This document shows positions 6,107 through 12,374 of a stretch of 12,374 nt of DNA, piece by piece. Both the position numbers and the translations under genes were made by a program. Below the pieces are notes generated by a model. That model was not told the origin of the DNA. It worked only from the letters and a program-made list of their open reading frames with translations, and did not search any database. The stretch's first letter is position 1. The number at the start of each line of letters is the position of its first letter. The DNA is from a bacterium (GTDB lineage Bacteria > Patescibacteriota > Microgenomatia > UBA1400 > RBG-16-45-19), in assembly GCA_003247275.1 (NCBI GenBank), contig QKAA01000089.1, forward strand, positions 1 to 12,374, given 5' to 3'.

Positions 6107-6128
6107 AAGGAGGTGTTCAATGAACACC
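6107..6128 (+). promoter_or_regulatory. Near-perfect ribosome site with start codon inside a hairpin
   Basis: AAAGGAGGTG (6107-6116) is an almost full match to the 16S 3' end, and the ATG at 6120 follows. GGTGTTC (6112-6118) pairs perfectly with GAACACC (6122-6128), leaving AAT as the loop. The 3' half of the ribosome site and the G of the start codon are thus in a 7-bp stem, which should limit translation unless opened. Confidence 0.75.
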
Positions 6129-7133
6129 AAAAGTATTTTTCGTATTTTGTTTGTCGTGATTTTCGCGACCGCCGCTTTTTTTGCGGTGATCAACCCCGTT
6201 TCCGCTCAGGCTCCTGATCCGGAAGCTGAGCCTAACGCTTGGACAGCTAGCGTCTGCTCAGGTGAAGCAGCAATTGTTGTTCAGGGTCGTGATGAGGCTG
6301 GTGATGGTGTAACAGTAGCCTTCAATGATCCTTCTGGTTGTGACGAAACCGTCGCATCTTTAGGTTGGTTTGTTGTTGAACCATGGGACGAAAGCGTTAA
6401 TATGAATCCTGATGCTGGCTGCCTTGCAGCAAGCTGGGAAGAAGTTGGCGTTTTTTCTCAGGCCACTGGTTGGCAGAACGGTTCCGCGTGGCGCGTTCGT
6501 GAGAGTGATTTTGATCATCCGTTGGTCGTTGCTTGCTCGGAAGTATCCAGCAGTGATGAACTCGGACTCAATCCGAACGAACGGCAAGTTGAACTCGCGC
6601 GCCAAGATTGGGTTGTAGCACGAGCAATCGAGCTACTTGGAAGTCACGATATGACTCCTGCCCAGTATTGTGAGCAGTATGACGAGCCACTTGCTGACTA
6701 TCTTTGTGGGCTGTCTGCTTTTACTAGCGCTGAGAATGTTGCTGAAGAGGAAGTTGTTGCTCCCGAAGAGCCTGCTGTTGAAGAAACGGCCGTCGTTGAA
6801 CCAACTGAAGAACCAGTTGCCGAAGAACCAGAAGTAGTTGTTACTCCTGATCCACGTATTGATGCCTTGATAGAGCAGGTTTCTGGTTTGACAACCATTG
6901 TCAACGGGATTGTTTCTGAGCAACGGCAACAACAGTTGGAAGAAGATGCTGCCTGGGATCCGGGCCCTTTTTTCTTCAAGAATTGGGGCTGGTTTTTGAT
7001 CCCATTGATTCTGGGGATCTTATTATGGATCTTTGGTGGTCTGATTCCGGTTGTAAGAGGTTTCGCTCCTATAGTTGGAGTGGTTTTGACAATTGGTTCA
7101 ATTATTGTTTACATACTTGTCTGGCTTTTGTAG
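6120..7133 (+). CDS. Secreted acidic protein with Pro/Glu linker and two C-terminal membrane helices, 337 aa
   Basis: I do not recognise the family. Visible parts: signal peptide 1-29 or 30 (RILFVVIFATAAFFAVINP, cleavage near VSAQ); an acidic exported domain to about 200 with six cysteines (46, 74, 101, 139, 184, 196), possibly three disulfides, and many Trp; a Pro/Glu/Val-rich linker (about 205-245); a short helical, possibly coiled-coil stretch (246-275); then two membrane helices (about 290-310 and 315-336) separated by a tight turn. This layout suggests an outward-facing domain on a flexible stalk. Codon choice is richer in C-ending codons (GTC, ATC, GAC, AAC) than in neighbouring genes. 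With a consensus-like promoter, long folded leader and excellent ribosome site, this fits a highly expressed, regulated surface protein. It may be an S-layer-like or adhesion component, but that is only inference. Confidence 0.8.
   Translation: MNTKSIFRILFVVIFATAAFFAVINPVSAQAPDPEAEPNAWTASVCSGEAAIVVQGRDEAGDGVTVAFNDPSGCDETVASLGWFVVEPWDESVNMNPDAGCLAASWEEVGVFSQATGWQNGSAWRVRESDFDHPLVVACSEVSSSDELGLNPNERQVELARQDWVVARAIELLGSHDMTPAQYCEQYDEPLADYLCGLSAFTSAENVAEEEVVAPEEPAVEETAVVEPTEEPVAEEPEVVVTPDPRIDALIEQVSGLTTIVNGIVSEQRQQQLEEDAAWDPGPFFFKNWGWFLIPLILGILLWIFGGLIPVVRGFAPIVGVVLTIGSIIVYILVWLL
7086..7117 (+). promoter_or_regulatory. Possible promoter inside the 3' end of the acidic protein gene
   Basis: TTGACA at 7086-7091 is a perfect -35, but the -10 is poor: TACATA at 7110-7115 (spacer 18) or CATACT at 7112-7117 (spacer 20). 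If real it would start an RNA just before the structured block at 7143. The bases also encode the last membrane helix, so chance is possible. Confidence 0.3.
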
Positions 7134-7142
7134 CAGATGAGA

Positions 7143-7338
7143 ATCCCTTACCTGGGGATACAAGACAGCCACGCCATTGGCTGCAAGTCGGTAAGACAGG
7201 GTCAATCGCAAGGTTGGATTCTGCCGACATTGGCAAAAACTTTTTCGTGCAAAACATCGCATAACCCCTACCTTCTCTATTACTTGAAACCATTTGGTTT
7301 CGTTTGTCGTAAGACAAAAAAGTAATAGAAAGGTAGGG
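7143..7338 (+). ncRNA. Structured RNA block with GNRA-capped hairpin and three-way junction
   Basis: Between the acidic protein and the glycosyltransferase. In order: ATCCC/GGGAT (7143-7147 with 7155-7159); CAGCC/GGCTG (7166-7170 with 7179-7183); a long hairpin 7187-7228, where GTCGG pairs with CCGAC, TAAGA bulges on one side, then 11 further pairs with one bulged A close on a GCAA tetraloop (7208-7211); and a three-way junction 7266-7338. The last is closed by 19 pairs (7266-7285 with 7320-7338, one bulged C at 7275) and has two perfect arms, GAAACC/GGTTTC (loop ATTT) and TTTGTC/GACAAA (loop GTAA, GNRA). Such a nested fold is very unlikely by chance. It could be a 3' end structure, a leader of the glycosyltransferase gene or an independent small RNA. 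I recognise no named family. Confidence 0.7.
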
Positions 7339-7348
7339 TGTAGTTTAG

Positions 7349-7375
7349 TGATCATCAAATTTCGATTGGTGGTTA
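7349..7375 (+). promoter_or_regulatory. Hairpin covering the ribosome-binding region of the glycosyltransferase gene
   Basis: TGATCATCAA (7349-7358) pairs over 10 positions, three of them G-U, with TTGGTGGTTA (7366-7375); the loop is ATTTCGA. The only Shine-Dalgarno-like bases before the ATG at 7383 (GGTGG, 7368-7372) lie in the 3' arm. Confidence 0.5.
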
Positions 7376-7382
7376 GCAAACT

Positions 7383-8690
7383 ATGAAATTAACAAACAAA
7401 CAAAAACAACTATTACAACGCTTTAATCAGCCGGATACTCATCTGGTGATTTCGCGATTTCCTAAAGAAGATAGACTTTATGATGGGGTGGCAACATATA
7501 CCCAAGATATTGTGACTCGATTTGCCAAGAAATACGATGATCGGTTTGTGGTTTTGGCTGAAAAAGTTGATGATCAGGTGATTGAACAAGTTGATGAAAA
7601 TATATTGGTCATTCGGGCATTTGATGAACACCGATTTCATTTATTTCCTCAAATTTTAACCTGGTTGATTGTCTTTTCTCAAATCAATCGCGTGTATGTT
7701 CATTCGGAATTTTGTGCTTCTGGTGGGCCAGTATTACGATTTTTGGTAGTACCATTTGTCGGCCTAATTCGTTTATTTGGAAAAAAGATTACTTTTTATG
7801 CTCATAACGTGGTAAAAAATTTGGATGGATTTGAAGGCCACTTGGGCCAAGATCCATGGAAATTAAAATTATTTGGATTGGGATATCGGTGGTATTTTAG
7901 ATTGCTATCATTGTTGGTGTCGCAGTTTGTGGTGTTAGAACCTTCAATTAGACAACGATTACAAGATTTAGTTGGCAATAAACCGGTTTTAGTTGAACCA
8001 CACTGGATTGCACCAGTGAGAACTAGATTAACTAAGGATCAGGCTAGAGCCAAATTGGGTATTTCTTTGACCAAACGAGTGGTAGTGAGTTTTGGATTTG
8101 TGACTCATTACAAGGGTGCTGATTTTATGGCTCGGTTTGCGAAGTGGTTATCTGGCCAAGAAAAAACAAAGCGGACCATGGTGGTTTTGGCTGGTGGAGA
8201 GTCATATTCGTTGAAAAACAAAGCTTATTATCAGGACTATTATCAACAGATTAAACAAACTGCCTCAGATTGTGCTCAGTTAACTTTAACTGGTTTTTTG
8301 AGTGAGAAAGAGGTGGGTTTATGGTTGACTGCAGCTGATGTGGTAGTGCTGCCGTATCGTAATTTGATGGGAGGTTCGGGAGCGTTACAACAAGCGTTGC
8401 GTTTCGGGAAGCCAGTATTATTTAGTCGACCGATTGCTGTCGGCTTGGGAATTGATGAAAAGAAATTAACTTTTGCTCATCAATTCAAATCATTACAACT
8501 GACATTGAACGCGTTTTTTGAAGATAAAACTTTTGCCAAAAAAGTGTGTCAATTTAGTAGTGATTATGCGGGGCGGTTAGGAGTTAAATCTCTGCTGCCA
8601 AAACATTATCGAGAGGTTTATGCTGGAATGAGTGAGAAAGAAGTAGTGGGGCGCCATGAAACGATTTTTTTCCAGCCGGTTCAAGTTTAA
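7383..8690 (+). CDS. GT4-type (GT-B fold) glycosyltransferase, 435 aa
   Basis: Probably transfers a sugar from a nucleotide-sugar donor to a lipid- or protein-linked acceptor at the inner face of the membrane. Signs of the GT4/GT-B fold are: an N-terminal acceptor half with FYAHNVV (His141), a hydrophobic region around 100-130 that may touch the membrane, then the donor half with SFGFVTHYKGADF (from 236, the family's 'G...yKG' motif) and ADVVVLPYRNLMGGSGALQQALRFGKPVLFS (318 onward), where the acidic/EX7E-like donor site is replaced by a Gly-Gly-Ser-Gly-containing stretch. Length is normal. The ATG at 7383 has only a weak ribosome site, which is buried in a hairpin. The next gene starts within its last 35 bases, so the two are co-translated. 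The exact sugar and acceptor cannot be read from sequence. Confidence 0.88.
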   Translation: MKLTNKQKQLLQRFNQPDTHLVISRFPKEDRLYDGVATYTQDIVTRFAKKYDDRFVVLAEKVDDQVIEQVDENILVIRAFDEHRFHLFPQILTWLIVFSQINRVYVHSEFCASGGPVLRFLVVPFVGLIRLFGKKITFYAHNVVKNLDGFEGHLGQDPWKLKLFGLGYRWYFRLLSLLVSQFVVLEPSIRQRLQDLVGNKPVLVEPHWIAPVRTRLTKDQARAKLGISLTKRVVVSFGFVTHYKGADFMARFAKWLSGQEKTKRTMVVLAGGESYSLKNKAYYQDYYQQIKQTASDCAQLTLTGFLSEKEVGLWLTAADVVVLPYRNLMGGSGALQQALRFGKPVLFSRPIAVGLGIDEKKLTFAHQFKSLQLTLNAFFEDKTFAKKVCQFSSDYAGRLGVKSLLPKHYREVYAGMSEKEVVGRHETIFFQPVQV

Positions 8691-11600
8691 CCCTGATGTG
8701 GTGAGTGTAGGTCTACTGTTAGTGATAACGGCGGGGTTGTTTTGGCGATCATACGTACAGGGTACGTTTTTAATGGGTTGGGATAGTGTTATGAGCGAAT
8801 TTAATTTAGGACTGGCTTTTCAGCGATCATTTACTGGGATTTGGCAAGCATTTCAGGGGGTAGGTTTGCAAGGTGGACACGGATATGTGACGGATTTAGT
8901 GAGATTGCCATGGCTATGGTTGCTTACACTCTTGCTTCCTTTGTCATTAGTGCGCTACATGATGGTGTATTTGATGTGGTTGTTGGGGATTGTAGGAGCG
9001 TTTGTGTTAATTCGTAGATTAGTAAAGCAACCCATGATCGGCTTGGTGGGAGCGCTGATTTATGGTCTACATCCATTTACGATTCAAAACTTTTTTGTGA
9101 TTCATGATGCGTTTGGTTGGTTATTTATGAGTTTGCCTTGGAGCGTATGGTTACTTTTGTCTATTTTGGATAAACCAACAAAGAAAAAGTGGTTGTTATG
9201 GATTGGATTGCAGTTTGCGGCTTCGTTTATTGGATTTATTCCGCCAGCTTTTGTTGGATATGGTTTGTTTCTTGCTGCTGTGGGATTGGCATCAAAGAAG
9301 TGGAAACGAGGTTTAGTGGCCTTAGTGTTGATGGGTGTAGCTAATGCTTATTGGCTACTGCCATTTGGTTATTACACCATGACAGGATCAAATACCTATG
9401 TTGTTTCTAAGTTAAATCAGATAACTACAGAACATAACGCTTTGATTAGCCAATCCTATGGTGGACTCACAAACTTACTTTTGGGTAAGGGATTTTACTT
9501 TGAGTCATTAGATTGGATGCAGACCGAGACAAGACCAATTTTAGGTTTTTGGATTGAGTGGTGGAATAGAGCGGAAGTGAAAGCGGGGCTACTAGTGTTG
9601 GCCTTAACTGCTCTCTTTGGTTTGGTTCTAGGAAAATACAAGTATAAAAAGAGTTTAGTGGCGGCCTTTGGGATTGTGCTGATCATTTTAATGCTGCCGA
9701 GTTTATTTCAATATATGCCTTTGTTGGGGCAGGCCTTTAGAATTCCATTTACGAAATTGGGTTTTGAGTATGTACTTCTTTTTAGTCTCTTTGGGTCGTT
9801 AGGGCTTGATTTTTTGTATAGAAAGTTTTTGCGATTGAGAAAGGTGATGTTGGTGGTCGGGGCAATAATCGTAGCGTTAATCGCTTGGCCTCTTGTAAAT
9901 GGAAAATTCTTTTATGACAAAATGAGAGTGACTGTTCCTGATGAGTATTTCCAAGTAATGGATTATTTGAAACAGAAGGATGTATCTTCTCGAATTGCTG
10001 TGTTACCAGCGCAGTCTTATAACGGTTGGTATATCCAAAATTGGAATTATACGGGTTCTGGATTTTTATTTTATGGAGTTTCTCAACCTCTATTTGACCG
10101 TGCGTTTGATGTGTGGAGTCCTTACAATGAAACGTTTTATAACGAATTGTCGACGGCATTTTATTTATGCCCAGTAGCACCCGACGAGACACAACTTGTG
10201 TGGTGCGCAAATAATGTCAAACAAGTATTTGATAAATATCAGGTAAGTTTGGCTTTGTTGGACGAGAGTGTAATTCTGCCGGGGCAGAGTGAAGAGATTA
10301 TTCGCTATGATTTGTGGAAGCGAATTTTAACGACGTTAGATCCGCAAGTTGATTTTGTTAGCGGAGTGTTGTCGGTGTATGCGGTAGGAGAAAATACGAC
10401 ATCGATTTCTGTTCCGAAGCAATATCAACAAATAAATGCAGATACAACCTATGGTCGATTTGATCCGTTTTATTTAACTGAGACGGCATACGTTGATGGA
10501 GGAGAAATAACTTACCTATTTGCTGGTATAACGAGGGAAAATATTAGTAAGCAGGTTAGTTATCCTCAAGATGAGCTAGTAACCATTGATGGTGAGCTCA
10601 GCACCAACGGTGGTACGGTTATTTTTCCAACTTTGACTGCCGGGGATGTGATTAGTGGAAGAATCAGGGTTAGTTTATCGGAGACATCGGTATTGGTGGA
10701 GTTGTTGCCATTCGGTGAATTAGTGGTGGGGGAGGAGCGATTTCCACTGTGGTTGGATCGAAAGATAGAAGTGCTGTTGCCAAATCCAGTTGAACAGGTT
10801 TGGGTGATGGTCAATGGTGAACGAGTGGAGGTATCTTTGGATGAACAGCGGGAATTGTGGGGAATTGAAATGGAGGTAGGAATGCCGTTGACGGTAGATG
10901 TGTTTGATGCAGATGGAGAGCCGATTGGTGTGGAGGGTTTACGAGAAGCGACTGCGACTAAATGTTCGGTGACTAAGTGGTGTATGCCGGTTAATTTGGG
11001 GGAATTCAAGTTAGGAGAATTAATTAGTGTGGTAACTGATCAGGATTATTGTGTGGGTCGTGAGGGAGAAACGTATAGTTGCCAACAGAAAACAGAAGGA
11101 ACCATTGTGGATGAGCAAGGAAATTATTGGTTGGATGTGGTCTTAAATCAGCAAGATGAGGAGCTTGATCTACCTGTTGTTTCGGCTCATCAGCGGATTG
11201 CATCTTATGTATTTGACGCTTCTATGTGGGGTGAAATGAAAAATCGATATGATCTAGAAGGTACAGGTGAAGCACGTTGGGAGATGCCGGCAACAGCATA
11301 TGAAGTAGGAAGCATGAAGTATGAAGCAAGTGAGCAGAATTGCGACGTGTTAGAGCGGGGAAGTGCAGATAAAAGTCAAGTTGAGACAGGAATTTTATAT
11401 CAAGCTAATAATTATGGAGCTTACTGTGATAGTTGGTTTGTTGAGCCAATTACTAGTGAAGGAATAGTTCGATTAACTGGAGAAAATATAACTGGTCGAG
11501 GAATTAAATTCAGTGTATTTTCAGGGAAAGAAGATAGAACTATTTTGGAGCAGTTGTTGCCAAATGGAGGGGCATTTGATCAATCATTTGGTTTCTTAAC

Positions 11601-12114
11601 TGGCTTAGACTTTGGTTCAACCATTAACCTCGAAACTAAGTCATTTGGATTTATTGATGGGGTTAATCGACTGGATTCAATTCAGTTTTATCCGGTGCCA
11701 CTAACCTTTTTACAGAAAATTCAGATTACTGGGAGTGAGGGAGAGGTGGCCGCTAACCCATTAGTTGTTAGCCAGGTAAATAAGTGGGGTACGGGGGTGT
11801 ACAAAGTTAAAATTCAAAGCTCAAATTACAAATTACAAATGGATGACGAAGGTCAAAGTGGTTTAGTGGTGTTGAATCAAGGTTACGACAAGGGCTGGGT
11901 GGCGTTTAAGGGGACAAAACAACTTGAGCATAGTAAGGTAAATGGGTGGGCCAATGGGTGGATGTTAGACGGTTCAAATGATGAAGAACAAATGACAACA
12001 GTGGTGATTATTTATTGGCCACAGCTATTGGAATGGGTAGGTTTAGGATTGCTACTAACTTGTGGTTTATATGGCGCGTATACAGTGAAAAAGTTATTTT
12101 TGCATAAAAAATAA
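8656..12114 (+). CDS. Large GT-C-like polytopic membrane protein with ectodomain, 1152 aa
   Basis: Starts inside the end of the glycosyltransferase gene (GGGG at 8648-8651 as ribosome site). The first ~420 residues contain about 12 hydrophobic segments; the first is followed by an outward loop with GWDSVMSEF (Asp43, Glu48), the place where GT-C enzymes keep a catalytic acid. Residues ~420-1115 form a large, beta-rich extracellular part with paired cysteines (for example ATKCSVTKWC, DYCVGREGETYSC, EQNCDVLERG, GAYCDSWF). Near the end comes a YDKGWVAF stretch and a final membrane helix (about 1120-1143) with a basic tail. The layout resembles polyprenyl-sugar-using enzymes such as the arabinofuranosyltransferase AftD and YfhO-like proteins, though I cannot assign a subfamily. 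A role in glycan assembly or protein glycosylation with the upstream enzyme is inference. Two simple-repeat tracts are translated within the ectodomain. Confidence 0.82.
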   Translation: MKRFFSSRFKFNPDVVSVGLLLVITAGLFWRSYVQGTFLMGWDSVMSEFNLGLAFQRSFTGIWQAFQGVGLQGGHGYVTDLVRLPWLWLLTLLLPLSLVRYMMVYLMWLLGIVGAFVLIRRLVKQPMIGLVGALIYGLHPFTIQNFFVIHDAFGWLFMSLPWSVWLLLSILDKPTKKKWLLWIGLQFAASFIGFIPPAFVGYGLFLAAVGLASKKWKRGLVALVLMGVANAYWLLPFGYYTMTGSNTYVVSKLNQITTEHNALISQSYGGLTNLLLGKGFYFESLDWMQTETRPILGFWIEWWNRAEVKAGLLVLALTALFGLVLGKYKYKKSLVAAFGIVLIILMLPSLFQYMPLLGQAFRIPFTKLGFEYVLLFSLFGSLGLDFLYRKFLRLRKVMLVVGAIIVALIAWPLVNGKFFYDKMRVTVPDEYFQVMDYLKQKDVSSRIAVLPAQSYNGWYIQNWNYTGSGFLFYGVSQPLFDRAFDVWSPYNETFYNELSTAFYLCPVAPDETQLVWCANNVKQVFDKYQVSLALLDESVILPGQSEEIIRYDLWKRILTTLDPQVDFVSGVLSVYAVGENTTSISVPKQYQQINADTTYGRFDPFYLTETAYVDGGEITYLFAGITRENISKQVSYPQDELVTIDGELSTNGGTVIFPTLTAGDVISGRIRVSLSETSVLVELLPFGELVVGEERFPLWLDRKIEVLLPNPVEQVWVMVNGERVEVSLDEQRELWGIEMEVGMPLTVDVFDADGEPIGVEGLREATATKCSVTKWCMPVNLGEFKLGELISVVTDQDYCVGREGETYSCQQKTEGTIVDEQGNYWLDVVLNQQDEELDLPVVSAHQRIASYVFDASMWGEMKNRYDLEGTGEARWEMPATAYEVGSMKYEASEQNCDVLERGSADKSQVETGILYQANNYGAYCDSWFVEPITSEGIVRLTGENITGRGIKFSVFSGKEDRTILEQLLPNGGAFDQSFGFLTGLDFGSTINLETKSFGFIDGVNRLDSIQFYPVPLTFLQKIQITGSEGEVAANPLVVSQVNKWGTGVYKVKIQSSNYKLQMDDEGQSGLVVLNQGYDKGWVAFKGTKQLEHSKVNGWANGWMLDGSNDEEQMTTVVIIYWPQLLEWVGLGLLLTCGLYGAYTVKKLFLHKK
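11299..11330 (+). repeat. Degenerate ATGAAG-type tandem repeat inside the membrane protein gene
   Basis: Three degenerate copies of an AGTATGAAG-like unit, read as YEVGSMKYEAS. The frame stays open through it. Confidence 0.5.
11809..11840 (+). repeat. CAAATTA-type tandem repeat inside the membrane protein gene
   Basis: CAAATTA is repeated in tandem (CAAATTACAAATTACAAAT), preceded by related AATTCAAAGCT, and read as VKIQSSNYKLQM. It is AT-rich and unlike the surrounding G-rich coding sequence. Confidence 0.5.
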
Positions 12115-12137
12115 AGAATACTTTTCCCTCTGGTAGA

Positions 12138-12167
12138 TTGACAAGAGTGGGTAGTGCGTGATATAAA
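12138..12167 (+). promoter_or_regulatory. Promoter for the gene at the right edge
   Basis: TTGACA at 12138-12143, an 18-base spacer, TATAAA at 12162-12167. The start would be near 12174, giving a leader of about 135 bases. That leader contains CGCA/TGCG (12216-12219 with 12225-12228) nested in ATATT/AATAT, followed by very T-rich sequence. Confidence 0.75.
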
Positions 12168-12309
12168 ATGCATGATTGTTTTTCAAGTAATTTTTTAAGA
12201 TTTCATATTAAACAGCGCAGGTTTTGCGGAATATTTTTCAAATTTTAATTTTTCATATCATGTTTTTTTGGTAATTAATTTAACAAATTGCATGTAGAGA
12301 GGAGACGGC

Positions 12310-12374
12310 ACGGCTGCCGCTAAGAAAACTGCGGATGAAGCAGACAAACAAACAGTAAAGAAAGATGATGAAGC
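12310..12374 (+). CDS. N-terminus of a Lys/Ala/Asp-rich protein, cut by the window edge, possible ACG start
   Basis: The frame reads T-A-A-A-K-K-T-A-D-E-A-D-K-Q-T-V-K-K-D-D-E-A to the end of the window. It is the only one of the three + frames open here. An in-frame TAG at 12295-12297 limits it upstream, and between that stop and the window end there is no ATG, GTG or TTG in frame. AGAGGAG (12298-12304) is a good ribosome site and points to ACG at 12310, 5 bases later. A single C-for-T difference from ATG would explain this as a sequencing or assembly error or a recent mutation; otherwise it is a non-standard start. The low-complexity charged N-terminus resembles tails of nucleic-acid-binding proteins, but the family cannot be told from 22 codons. 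Confidence 0.5.

Larger units (their letters stand above)
5703..6119 (+). ncRNA. Long multi-hairpin RNA: leader of the acidic surface protein, or a separate RNA plus leader
   Basis: No reading frame of note, but at least nine hairpins follow each other: 5708-5722 (AATAT/ATATT, loop GAAAA); 5755-5810 (24 positions); 5820-5842 (9 pairs, loop TTTGC); 5863-5888 (GTCAGA/TTTGAC, an AA/AA internal loop, then GCC-GCAA-GGC with a GNRA loop); 5904-5927 (10 pairs, loop TAGC); 5961-5978 (6 pairs); 6010-6035 (9 pairs); 6035-6086 (21 pairs); 6081-6096 palindrome. Nearly every stem contains G-U pairs, which is expected of folded RNA and not of DNA-binding palindromes. A promoter sits directly upstream and a perfect ribosome-binding site directly downstream. 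I recognise no RNase P, tmRNA, SRP or 6S signature, nor any riboswitch core. It could be a regulatory leader, a translation enhancer or a stand-alone RNA. Confidence 0.65.

Noticed and set aside
10566..11009. 147-codon minus-strand frame; also 142 codons at 9782-10210
   Set aside because: Ser/Thr/Pro-rich or biased composition expected from antisense of the membrane protein gene, with no start signals; the + frame is clearly coding.
12292..12297. TAG read through as a sense codon (recoded stop)
   Set aside because: TAG is used as an ordinary stop at 3405-3407 and 7131-7133, and TAA is used in the other genes; nothing supports recoding.
1..12374. CRISPR array, transposon or tRNA gene
   Set aside because: No evenly spaced repeats with unique spacers, no transposase-like frame or terminal inverted repeats with target duplication, and no cloverleaf with a T-arm were seen.

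Overview
The window looks like a piece of a small-genome bacterium of the Candidate Phyla Radiation (Patescibacteria), most likely Microgenomates-like. This is an inference from gene content and style: a class II ribonucleotide reductase with a C-terminal zinc ribbon, a fused thymidine-salvage enzyme, several small secreted proteins without recognisable families, and a glycosyltransferase followed by a very large polytopic membrane protein. No rRNA, tRNA, transposase or CRISPR array is visible. All supported genes are on the + strand.

Left part (2-4909), nucleotide metabolism and small proteins: the 3' portion of an adenosylcobalamin-dependent ribonucleotide reductase (nrdJ, cut by the window edge), a hairpin-bearing spacer, an SdpI-family membrane protein, an unrecognised 220-residue soluble protein, a single polypeptide joining a type II thymidine kinase to a thymidylate kinase (thymidine to dTMP to dTDP), and a small charged protein translated from inside the end of that fusion gene.

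Middle part (4910-7382), the most unusual region: a consensus promoter (4976-5004) drives a 92-residue secreted, membrane-anchored protein. A 722-base gap then holds a second promoter (5668-5696) and a stretch of about 425 bases packed with consecutive hairpins, many carrying G-U wobbles. These include a 24-position hairpin, a 21-bp hairpin whose 3' arm also belongs to a perfect 16-base palindrome, and a 7-bp hairpin enclosing the start codon of the next gene. That gene encodes a 337-residue secreted acidic protein with two C-terminal membrane helices. A second structured block follows it (7143-7375): a hairpin with a GCAA loop, a three-way junction closed by 19 pairs, and a hairpin covering the ribosome-binding region of the next gene. 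I do not recognise either block as a known RNA family.

Right part (7383-12374), cell-surface glycan assembly: a GT4-type glycosyltransferase overlapped by a 1152-residue GT-C-like membrane protein with a large ectodomain, then a promoter and the first codons of a Lys/Ala-rich protein whose only visible start is the non-standard codon ACG.

Taken together, the window pairs dNTP supply (ribonucleotide reduction plus thymidine salvage) with envelope functions. The strongest candidates for something undescribed are the two structured RNA blocks flanking the secreted acidic protein, and the two-step thymidine/thymidylate kinase fusion.
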